Assembly: GCA_937120475.1 (NCBI GenBank)
Contig: CAKZJV010000007.1
Span: forward strand, 1,938,068-2,002,067
Length of the DNA stretch: 64,000 nucleotides
Reading direction: 5' to 3'
From: an uncultured Cryomorphaceae bacterium
Lineage (GTDB): Bacteria; Bacteroidota; Bacteroidia; Flavobacteriales; Schleiferiaceae
Positions 33,021 through 40,317 of the stretch are shown piece after piece. Within the stretch, counting starts at the first letter, position 1, and each line of letters opens with the position of its first letter. The notes below the pieces were generated by a model that had not been told where the DNA came from, ran no database searches, and was given only the letters and a program-made list of their open reading frames with translations. The position numbers and the translations under genes were made by a program.

Positions 33021-35876
33021 TTATTGTATTACAAGTCTTCCGCTAACCTGACTCCGATCGTTCGTCAGGCGGTACAGGTACATACCCGGTTGCCATTTTT
33101 CCAGCCCTAATTTACCAGCTATATCCAGCTTTGAAATCCCGGCTTCCATATCTTTAAATTCAGCCTCACCCATCAATTGACCGGTAATGCTCAGCAATTG
33201 AAACTTTAAGTTTTCTATGGATTCATCGTGTTTTATACTCAGGTATAGCTCTCCCGAACTGGGGTTGGGAAACAGGCTGGCCTGCAGGAAATCATCCTTC
33301 ACCAAAATATCTTCATAACCAATACCGGTAGAAGGTGCCGCCACGGTTTTAAAGTCGGTGTAAATATGGTATTCGCCTGCGGTATAATTTCCGCTAAAGC
33401 TACCTCCGCTAACCTGTATGCTGTCACCGCTGAAATAGTCGTACCACCAACCGTCTGCCATAGGCACGCTAACCGTAACGCTGCTCACCCCAAAGTTTCC
33501 TACTACGGCTGCATTGCTATCGGCCTTGTTGAGAATAATGTACTTGGTCATACTATTCCAGTTGGCCGTGGTAATCTGGCCTTCTTCAAACACGTTGGGG
33601 TGTTGCCTGCGCAACCACATCAGGCCTGAAAATTTGTTGTACAGGTCGGCACGGTCGGGATCGTTCAGATAATCCCAGCGAATGGGTTTATTGGCCAGGC
33701 GGCAGCCAGGATCTACCGTTCCATCAGTACAGTGATTTATGGAGTAATCATAGCCCATCTCCCCGAATTGCCACAACATTTTAGGACCAGGTACGGTGTA
33801 AAAGAAGGCTGTGGAGAGCGCCATACGGTCCAGGGCTGTGCTAAGGTTTTTGGTGGAGTAATTGCCGTTGGTATTGCCGAAGTTTATGTTTTTATACATC
33901 AGCCGTTCTTCATCGTGGCTCTCCATATAACCCACCAAGTGCCTGGCACCAAAACCACGGTTGGCATGATAAACTCCGGAGAAATTACTGCTGTAGCCCA
34001 TACTAGCTTCGTTGTACTGATGGTTTTCATTACCCCAAAGCATAAAACCCCGGTTTGAAAGTTCCGTTTCCTCCGGATTATCGGCAAAGTGTTCCAGTAT
34101 CATGTACGCATCGGGATCGATGGCGTGTACGTCATCTTTCAGACGGGTCAATATATTAATGCGACTTTGATCGTATTGGGCCATGGCCGCTACATTACCC
34201 AGGGTGTTCTTTTGGGTAAGCCCCTTGGAAAGATCCAAACGGTACCCATCGATCTTGTACTCCGCAACCCAATGTTGCAGCACCCTTTTTGCAAAGTACT
34301 TGGTGGCCTCACTTTCGTGATTGAAGTCGAAGCCCACGTTAAAATCATGTTTCGGCACTTCATTAAACCAGGGGTTTTGGGGAGAAGGCCGACCGAATTG
34401 ACCGGCTGAAGGGTCAAAATACATGCGCACCATGGAGTTAAGGCCAAAAGCGTGATTCAACACCAAATCAAAAATTACCGCTATGCCACGCTGGTGGCAA
34501 CTATCGATCAACATTTTAAGATCGTTCTTAGTGCCGTAATATTTATCGGGGGCCAAAAAGAACATTGGGTTATAGCCCCAGCTTTCGTTACCCTCAAACT
34601 CCATAACCGGCATTAGTTCAATGGCATTTACGCCTAATTTATCCAGGTAGGGAAGGCGGTCGATAACGGAGCGATACGTGTGCTTTGCATCAAAATCACG
34701 GATCAACAGTTCGTATATAATAAGGTCTTCCTGGTCAGGCCTTTGGTAGGAACTTCCACTTTGCCAAACGTAATCCGGCTCGTCAATTTGAAATACACTT
34801 ACCGGAAAGCTGGTTTTGTTAACCGGGTACGGTTTTAAGTTTGGATAAACCGTAGCCGAAATAGAAGGATCATTCCAGGGGTCCAGAACTTTTTCGGCAT
34901 AAGGGTCCCCAACCCGCAACCCCTCCTGGTCAATATGGTATTGAAAACCGTATTCGGTTTGTGCATCCAAACCGGTAATTTCCAAAAAGTAATATTTACT
35001 GTCGGGGGTTTTGAACATTTCATAATCCGGATCAACCTCCCAGTTATTGAAATCACCCACAACGTATATAAAGTTTTTAAAAGGTGCCCTTAGCTTCAGG
35101 AATACGGTGGAGTCATTGAGAATGGTAATGCCTTCTCCCGCGTTGTAGGGGTCAACCCCAATATTAGGACCACTGCGGGCCAGGTAGCTGATGGTATCGT
35201 AAATCACATTACCGTTGAGCACGGCCTGAAGTATAACATGGTAACGGCCTTTGCCATAATTTACCAGCGGAAGGTCATAATTTAGCGTACTTACCCCGCT
35301 TTCCTGGGTTAATTGGGTGCTTTCGTGAAAAAGAGTAATGCTCCCGGATATGGAAGTTTGCACTTGTATCTTAAGGGTATCGTTTAAATCGTAAATACCA
35401 AAGTCATCGGGTGCGCTGAATATAGCCTGTACACCCCCGGAATAAATGGGCACGAAAATATCACCTCCACCGGTTGCGCGGCCCACTTTGGAACCATCCT
35501 GATTGCGAAAAACAAAAGCCAGGCTTTGCACCGTCTCCCCGGAGGGTACATTGTAAAAGGAATTGATATGGTATTTAATACTGTGTTTATCATTCCCCAA
35601 GTTGGTCATTTGCACCTTGGCATCTGCAGTGCCCCAGGTACCCTGCACATGGCGCCAATCGGTTGGGCCGCTGCTGGCACTGGTAATAACCCCCGTATGG
35701 GCATATACCTGATTTACACCTACCAGCTCAGCATTACCCTGGGTGGCATCAAAAATAACCTCTACCGTATCGTTTTGAGTAACAAAGGTGGGCACCAGGG
35801 TTACCTGGGCTGTAGTGGGCTTAGCCATAAGGCTTACCGCCAATAAAGGTATAAGTCGCAGTAATCTTTTTTTCAT
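33021..35876 (-). CDS. T9SS-secreted GH13 alpha-amylase-type enzyme
   Basis: From ATG 35876 the protein has 951 residues with a signal peptide (~1-24). A long beta-rich N-terminal part includes a CBM48-like module (IYVVGDFNNWEVD, ~265-277). The GH13 barrel (~375-770) has region I DLVLNHAFG, region II DGYRLDLSKG with the nucleophile Asp, region III ILEHFA with the acid/base Glu, and region IV ESHDEER. The C-terminus is a T9SS sorting domain (FPNPSSGELYL). It should degrade starch or glycogen outside the cell or on its surface. It lies 4 bp downstream of the NUDIX regulator gene and is read with it. Confidence 0.9.
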   Translation of the reverse strand: MKKRLLRLIPLLAVSLMAKPTTAQVTLVPTFVTQNDTVEVIFDATQGNAELVGVNQVYAHTGVITSASSGPTDWRHVQGTWGTADAKVQMTNLGNDKHSIKYHINSFYNVPSGETVQSLAFVFRNQDGSKVGRATGGGDIFVPIYSGGVQAIFSAPDDFGIYDLNDTLKIQVQTSISGSITLFHESTQLTQESGVSTLNYDLPLVNYGKGRYHVILQAVLNGNVIYDTISYLARSGPNIGVDPYNAGEGITILNDSTVFLKLRAPFKNFIYVVGDFNNWEVDPDYEMFKTPDSKYYFLEITGLDAQTEYGFQYHIDQEGLRVGDPYAEKVLDPWNDPSISATVYPNLKPYPVNKTSFPVSVFQIDEPDYVWQSGSSYQRPDQEDLIIYELLIRDFDAKHTYRSVIDRLPYLDKLGVNAIELMPVMEFEGNESWGYNPMFFLAPDKYYGTKNDLKMLIDSCHQRGIAVIFDLVLNHAFGLNSMVRMYFDPSAGQFGRPSPQNPWFNEVPKHDFNVGFDFNHESEATKYFAKRVLQHWVAEYKIDGYRLDLSKGLTQKNTLGNVAAMAQYDQSRINILTRLKDDVHAIDPDAYMILEHFADNPEETELSNRGFMLWGNENHQYNEASMGYSSNFSGVYHANRGFGARHLVGYMESHDEERLMYKNINFGNTNGNYSTKNLSTALDRMALSTAFFYTVPGPKMLWQFGEMGYDYSINHCTDGTVDPGCRLANKPIRWDYLNDPDRADLYNKFSGLMWLRRQHPNVFEEGQITTANWNSMTKYIILNKADSNAAVVGNFGVSSVTVSVPMADGWWYDYFSGDSIQVSGGSFSGNYTAGEYHIYTDFKTVAAPSTGIGYEDILVKDDFLQASLFPNPSSGELYLSIKHDESIENLKFQLLSITGQLMGEAEFKDMEAGISKLDIAGKLGLEKWQPGMYLYRLTNDRSQVSGRLVIQ

Positions 35877-35880
35877 AAGT

Positions 35881-36582
35881 CTATTCATTTTGGACAGCCA
35901 GTTCCTCCGGGTTCACCTCGTACAAGCGGGCCGGTTTGTGCAGCACCCCTTTTTGTTTTTCATCGGTGGGAGTAACCAGATTCTCCTTTAAAATTTTCTT
36001 GCGGAAGTTGCGCTTGTCCAGTTTTTTACCCAGGATGATTTCGTAAAGCTTCTGTATTTGGCTAAGGGTGAACTTTTGGGGCAACAGCTCGAAACCGGTT
36101 TTCTTATTCTCAAAATCTTCCTTCAGCCGGGCTAGTGCCGTATCCAGGATTTCATTGTGGTCGAAAGCCAGGTTGGGAACATCTTTCATATCACACCAAA
36201 AAACTCTTTCGGCAAAACTGGATGCGGCCGTTTCAAAATCACCCATTTTAACCAGGGCGAAATAGGCCACGGTAATAACTCGCGCCTGCGGATTTTCCCG
36301 GTAACTCTGTAACCATTCCAAATCCTTGATATCACTTACGCGATTCGGGTCACCAAAGGTTTTGAATTGCTGGAGAAAGATTCCCTCAACCTGGGTTAGC
36401 TCTTTTAAAACCCGGGTTGCCGCCTCGTCCAGGCTTTCATCATCCAATATCAGGTCGCCTGGCAAGGCTTGCTGACTTTTACCTTTTTCCAGTTTTTGTT
36501 CAATCAACATCACGTTCAGCTTCTCATTATCGAAGCCAAAAACCACGCAGTCCACCGAAACATTGGGATTAAGATTTTTCAT
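35881..36582 (-). CDS. NUDIX-fold transcriptional regulator (NrtR/AraR-like) of the starch cluster
   Basis: From ATG 36582 the protein has 233 residues; a GTG at 36597 would add five. Residues ~8-150 are a NUDIX fold (VVFGFDNEKLNVMLIEQK, LPGDLILDDESLDEAATRVLKELTQV). In the Nudix box the REUxEE core is replaced by RVLKEL, so hydrolase activity is probably lost. The C-terminal ~70 residues are a winged helix (FTLSQIQKLYEIILGKKLDKRNFRKKIL) as in NrtR regulators. NUDIX regulators control NAD synthesis (NrtR) and, in Bacteroides, arabinose use (AraR). Here it sits in the middle of starch genes, divergent from pfkA, with a perfect 21-bp palindrome in the gap. It is the only DNA-binding regulator in the cluster. 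Confidence 0.85.
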   Translation of the reverse strand: MKNLNPNVSVDCVVFGFDNEKLNVMLIEQKLEKGKSQQALPGDLILDDESLDEAATRVLKELTQVEGIFLQQFKTFGDPNRVSDIKDLEWLQSYRENPQARVITVAYFALVKMGDFETAASSFAERVFWCDMKDVPNLAFDHNEILDTALARLKEDFENKKTGFELLPQKFTLSQIQKLYEIILGKKLDKRNFRKKILKENLVTPTDEKQKGVLHKPARLYEVNPEELAVQNE

Positions 36583-36653
36583 AATTGGTTCAATCACAAT
36601 TTTTTGCCGTTACTAAATCTTTGTGATCGCAAAAATGAGTTTTTTTGAGAAGC

Positions 36654-36661
36654 TAAAGATA
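36654..36661 (-). promoter_or_regulatory. -7 element for the regulator-amylase operon
   Basis: On the minus strand TATCTTTA has one mismatch to TAnnTTTG. It lies exactly 14 bp from the proximal edge of the operator at 36676-36696, the same distance as at susC. Confidence 0.4.
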
Positions 36662-36675
36662 AAAGAAATTTTCAA

Positions 36676-36696
36676 TTAGTGTATTTTTTACACTAA
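36676..36696. promoter_or_regulatory. Cluster operator between regulator and pfkA (perfect palindrome)
   Basis: TTAGTGTA (36676-36683), five T, then TACACTAA (36689-36696). Both 8-bp arms are perfect. It lies between the divergent regulator and pfkA genes and overlaps the pfkA -7 element, so the regulator could control itself, the amylase and pfkA. Confidence 0.65.
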
Positions 36697-36701
36697 GTTT
36701 G
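36694..36701 (+). promoter_or_regulatory. -7 promoter element of pfkA
   Basis: TAAGTTTG matches TAnnTTTG fully and overlaps the last three bases of the operator's right arm. The pfkA ATG lies 20 bp downstream. Confidence 0.5.
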
Positions 36702-36721
36702 CTCAAGTCGATTTTTAAAAT

Positions 36722-37705
36722 ATGACACAACCCATCAAATCTATTGGCGTATTAACCTCCGGTGGTGATGCCCCGGGAATGAACGCTGCTATACGTGCTG
36801 TAGTGCGTTCAGCCGCTTTTTACGACAAGAAGGTATTCGGCATATACGAAGGTTACGAAGGCCTTATTCAAAACCAGATTCACGAATTGAACGCCCGTTC
36901 GGTAAAAACCATTCTCAACCGGGGAGGCACCATCCTGAAATCTTCGCGTAGTGAAGAGTTTAGAACCAAAGAAGGCCGTAAAAAGGCCTATGACAATCTG
37001 AAAAGCCACGGCATAGACGGACTGGTATTAATAGGTGGTAACGGAACTTTTACCGGGGGTCATATTTTTTGGGAAGAGTTCGGGATACCCGTAATCGGTG
37101 TGCCGGGTACTATTGATAATGACCTGTTCGGCACCGACTACACCATTGGCTTCGACTCAGCCACCAATACAGTCGTTGAATGCATCGATAAGCTGCGGGA
37201 CACAGCAGAATCACATAACCGCCTATTTTTTATTGAGGTTATGGGGAGGGATTCCGGCTTTATAGCCTTACGTTCGGCCGTGGCCTCCGGGGCACTGGAT
37301 GTGATCCTTCCCGAGGAGAGTGCCCCCATGGAAGACCTTATTTCCGAGCTGAAAAAAGGGGTGGAAAACCAAAAAACCAATAAACTGGTAGTGGTAGCGG
37401 AAGGCAATAAACTGGGCGATACCTTTTGGATAGCTGAACAGATACGCAAAGAGTTCCCCAAAATGGAGTCGAAGGTTACCATACTGGGCCACTTACAAAG
37501 AGGAGGTTCACCCAACTGTCATGATCGAATATTGGCCAGCCAGTTAGGCGTAGCAGCCGTGGAAGCCCTGCTAAACGGAAAAACCGATATGATGGTGGGC
37601 GTGGAAAATAACGTGGTGAGTCTCACCTTTCTGCAAAAGGCCATCAGCAACAAAGCAGTGCTCAATACCGAGCTCCTGCGCATCAGCAAAATATTATCTA
37701 TCTAA
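36722..37705 (+). CDS. pfkA: ATP-dependent 6-phosphofructokinase
   Basis: The 327-residue protein is a typical bacterial PfkA, which phosphorylates fructose 6-phosphate. Visible motifs are IGVLTSGGDAPGMNAAIRAVVR (ATP site, residues ~7-28), GLVLIGGNGTFTGG (~99-112), PGTIDNDLFGTDYTIGFDSA with the catalytic Asp (~126-145), EVMGRDSGFIAL, and LGHLQRGGSPNCHDR. In the usual GGDGS motif the Asp is Asn (GGNGT); this Asp/Asn can mark altered phosphoryl-donor preference, so ATP use is likely but not certain. It heads the catabolic operon, 13 bp before gap, with the cluster operator on its promoter. Confidence 0.93.
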   Translation: MTQPIKSIGVLTSGGDAPGMNAAIRAVVRSAAFYDKKVFGIYEGYEGLIQNQIHELNARSVKTILNRGGTILKSSRSEEFRTKEGRKKAYDNLKSHGIDGLVLIGGNGTFTGGHIFWEEFGIPVIGVPGTIDNDLFGTDYTIGFDSATNTVVECIDKLRDTAESHNRLFFIEVMGRDSGFIALRSAVASGALDVILPEESAPMEDLISELKKGVENQKTNKLVVVAEGNKLGDTFWIAEQIRKEFPKMESKVTILGHLQRGGSPNCHDRILASQLGVAAVEALLNGKTDMMVGVENNVVSLTFLQKAISNKAVLNTELLRISKILSI

Positions 37706-37718
37706 AGCATAAGAATAT

Positions 37719-38708
37719 ATGAGAATTGCCATTAATGGTTTTGGTCGTATTGGAAGACTTACTTTCAGAAAGCTCCTGGAAAAAAGCAATATACAGGTGG
37801 TGGCTATAAACGACCTGGCCAAACCTGAAACTCTGGCGCACCTGCTGAAGTACGACTCGGTGCACGGTAAACTACCCTGGCCGGTTCAAACGGAACAGGA
37901 CACCTTGAAAGTGAGAGATCAAAGTATCCGTATGTTTTCACAGCGCAATCCTGAAGAACTGCCCTGGAAAGACTTGGAGGTGGACTTGGTTTTAGAGTGT
38001 ACCGGTATTTTCCGCGATGCCGAGGGTATGGGCAAACACATCAAGGCCGGAGCCAAAAAGGTTCTGTTAAGCGCACCCGCCCAGGGCGGTATCAAAACAG
38101 TAGTGATGGGTGTGAATGACGGTGAAATTACCGCAGAAGACACCCTGGTGAGTAATGCATCCTGTACCACTAACTGCCTGGCTCCCATGGTAAAGGTGCT
38201 GCATGACCATTATGGAATTGTAAAAGGTTATATGACTACTACCCACGCCTACACGGCCGATCAGAACCTGCAAGATGCTCCACATTCTGATCTCCGCAGG
38301 GCAAGGGCTGCTACCTTAAGTATTATTCCTACTACCACAGGGGCAGCTAAAGCCGTAGGCCTGGTTATCCCTGAAATGAAAGGACGCCTGGATGGTTTTG
38401 CCTTGCGGGTGCCTACACCTACCGGTTCGGTTACCGACCTTACCGTGGAACTGGAGAAGGAAGTAACGGCTGAAGAGATCAACAACCTGATGAAAACCGC
38501 TGCCGGATCATCGCTTCAGGGCATCCTGGAATATTCTGAGGAGCCACTGGTATCAGCAGATATCGTGGGCAACCCTCACTCCTGTATTTTCGATAGCGAG
38601 CTTACTGCCACCAATGGTAAAATGGCCAAAGTAGTAGGCTGGTATGATAATGAGATGGGTTATTCAGCAAGGTTGGCAGATATGGCCGAGAAATTGATGA
38701 AAATGTAA
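37719..38708 (+). CDS. gap: Glyceraldehyde-3-phosphate dehydrogenase, type I
   Basis: The 329-residue enzyme oxidises glyceraldehyde 3-phosphate in glycolysis. The NAD-binding start is INGFGRIGRL with Asp in AINDLAKPETLAHLLKYDSVHG (NAD preference), the catalytic Cys lies in SNASCTTNCLAPM (~146-158), and the C-terminal WYDNEMGYS is present. Gene order pfkA-gap within a maltodextrin cluster is unusual, since gap is normally housekeeping, and suggests a sugar-dedicated copy. Its stop codon lies inside a cluster operator (38701-38719). Confidence 0.95.
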   Translation: MRIAINGFGRIGRLTFRKLLEKSNIQVVAINDLAKPETLAHLLKYDSVHGKLPWPVQTEQDTLKVRDQSIRMFSQRNPEELPWKDLEVDLVLECTGIFRDAEGMGKHIKAGAKKVLLSAPAQGGIKTVVMGVNDGEITAEDTLVSNASCTTNCLAPMVKVLHDHYGIVKGYMTTTHAYTADQNLQDAPHSDLRRARAATLSIIPTTTGAAKAVGLVIPEMKGRLDGFALRVPTPTGSVTDLTVELEKEVTAEEINNLMKTAAGSSLQGILEYSEEPLVSADIVGNPHSCIFDSELTATNGKMAKVVGWYDNEMGYSARLADMAEKLMKM

Positions 38709-38719
38709 AAAGTACACTT
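38701..38719. promoter_or_regulatory. Cluster operator over the gap stop codon
   Basis: AAATGTA (38701-38707), five spacer bases, then TACACTT (38713-38719): one mismatch from a perfect 7-bp inverted repeat. A second partial copy, TTAGTGTA at 38718-38725, follows and runs into the -7 element at 38724-38731, so this may be a double site. Confidence 0.55.
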
Positions 38720-38723
38720 AGTG

Positions 38724-38731
38724 TATATTTG
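38724..38731 (+). promoter_or_regulatory. -7 promoter element for the kinase-pgmB-GH65 operon
   Basis: TATATTTG is a full match to TAnnTTTG, 37 bp upstream of the ATG at 38769. No good -33 element is visible at the usual distance, as expected if an activator bound at the operator helps. Confidence 0.5.
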
Positions 38732-38768
38732 TTAAACTAAGGAAGAAGGAAATTTAATTGATTGGCCT

Positions 38769-39650
38769 ATGATTTACCTGGCAGAGAGTGGTTCTACCAA
38801 AACAGATGCAGTTATCCTTAAGGATGATGGTGGTGAGGTATGCCGAGTTAACAGCATGGGCTTTAACCCTTACTTCCACTCGTCAGAGCTTATCGGAAGC
38901 GAACTGAAAAAAATCGACACCCTTCGCGATTATGCTTCTCAAATTACGCAGGTGTATTTTTATGGTTCGGGTTGCTCTTCACCCAAGCTTTGTGAAGTAG
39001 TACGCAAGGGTTTACAAATGGTGTTTCCTAATGTGGAATCTATTGATGTAGATCACGACCTCAGGGCTTGTGCTTACGCTACCTATAGCGGTGAGCCTGC
39101 CATCAGTTGCATATTGGGCACCGGTTCCAACAGCGTTTATTTTGACGGTGAAAAAGCCAGCGGCTGCCAATCGGGCCTAGGTTTCATTTTAGGGGACGAG
39201 GGTTCGGCCAGCTATATCGGTAAAAAATTACTCACCTCCTACTTTTACCGGAAGATGCCCGAAAGCTACCGTACGGTTTTTGAAAAAACCTATTCCATTA
39301 GTCGCGACCAGGTGGTTAAAATGGTGTATCAAAACGATTTCGCCAACGTTTACCTGGCCAGTTTTGCGCCTTTCGCCAGCCGCAATGTTCATCATGATTT
39401 CTTCAAGAACCTGGTGCGGGATGGTTTCCGTGATTTTGTAGAGTACCACGTTATTTGTTTCCCACAGTCACATAAGGTTCCGGTACATTTTGTAGGCTCC
39501 ATTGCCTACCACTTCCAGGATATATTAAAAGAAGTGTGCGATGACTTTGGTATTGAGCTGGGCCAGGTAATACAAAAACCCCTGGAAGGATTGATAAGCT
39601 ACCACCGGAACTATATTCTCAATTCCGATAAACCCGTAAAAAGCGTTTAA
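38769..39650 (+). CDS. BadF/BadG-family sugar kinase (N-acetylglucosamine kinase-like), probable glucokinase
   Basis: The 293-residue protein has the ASKHA phosphate-1 motif YLAESGSTKTDAVIL (residues ~3-17), an adenosine-side motif AISCILGTGSNSVYFDG (~110-126), and FILGDEGSASYIGKKLL (~138-154). The family includes N-acetylglucosamine and glucosamine kinases and 2-hydroxyglutaryl-CoA dehydratase activators. In this setting maltose phosphorolysis releases free glucose, and no other hexokinase is present, so glucose phosphorylation is the likely role. It is directly followed by pgmB, with adjacent stop and start. Confidence 0.7.
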   Translation: MIYLAESGSTKTDAVILKDDGGEVCRVNSMGFNPYFHSSELIGSELKKIDTLRDYASQITQVYFYGSGCSSPKLCEVVRKGLQMVFPNVESIDVDHDLRACAYATYSGEPAISCILGTGSNSVYFDGEKASGCQSGLGFILGDEGSASYIGKKLLTSYFYRKMPESYRTVFEKTYSISRDQVVKMVYQNDFANVYLASFAPFASRNVHHDFFKNLVRDGFRDFVEYHVICFPQSHKVPVHFVGSIAYHFQDILKEVCDDFGIELGQVIQKPLEGLISYHRNYILNSDKPVKSV

Positions 39651-40316
39651 GTGGCCACAATCCGCGGATTCATCTTTGACCTGGACGGGGTGTTGGTGGA
39701 CACCGCACGCTATCATTTTCAGGCCTGGCAACGTTTGGCGGGGGAAATAGGGATAAAGTTCACCGAAAAAGAGAATGAACAGCTGAAAGGCATCGGCCGG
39801 AGAGAGTCCATTGAAAAAATATTGGGCTGGGGGCAAAAGCAAGCTTCCGAAGAACAGATAGAGGCCTGGATGCATCAAAAGAACCTGTGGTACCTGGAAC
39901 TGATCGAAACCATGGACGAAGATGAGGTGCTGCCTGGTGTACGCTCTTTTTTGGAAAGAGCAGCACAATCCGGCCTTAAAATAGCCCTGGGCTCAGCCAG
40001 CCGCAATGCGCCCAAAATACTGGATAAGGTAAAACTCACGCCTTACTTCGATGCTATCATAGATGGCAATGCTACCACGCGTTCCAAACCCGATCCGCAG
40101 GTATTCCTGCTCGGTGCCGAAGCCTTGAAAATCGCTCCCGAAAAACTAGTGGTATTTGAAGATGCTCAGGCCGGTATAGAAGCGGCCCTGGCTGGAAGCT
40201 TCCGGTGTATTGGTATCGGTGAAGCTAAAAATCTGAAAGGGGCGGAAATAGTACTCCCCGGCCTGCAGAACACCACACCCTCTAAAATTATCAATCAATT
40301 AAACTTCAACAACTGA
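39651..40316 (+). CDS. pgmB: Beta-phosphoglucomutase
   Basis: The 221-residue HAD-IA mutase begins at GTG 39651, immediately after the kinase stop. It shows motif I GFIFDLDGVLVDTARYHFQAW (both Asp present, nucleophile DLD), the cap residues GIGRRESIEKIL, motif II ALGSASRNAPKIL, and the acidic VVFEDAQAGIEAA. It converts beta-glucose 1-phosphate, the product of maltose phosphorylase, to glucose 6-phosphate. The next gene, for the GH65 phosphorylase, starts one base after its stop, so the two work as a pair. Confidence 0.93.
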   Translation: MATIRGFIFDLDGVLVDTARYHFQAWQRLAGEIGIKFTEKENEQLKGIGRRESIEKILGWGQKQASEEQIEAWMHQKNLWYLELIETMDEDEVLPGVRSFLERAAQSGLKIALGSASRNAPKILDKVKLTPYFDAIIDGNATTRSKPDPQVFLLGAEALKIAPEKLVVFEDAQAGIEAALAGSFRCIGIGEAKNLKGAEIVLPGLQNTTPSKIINQLNFNN

Positions 40317-40317
40317 T

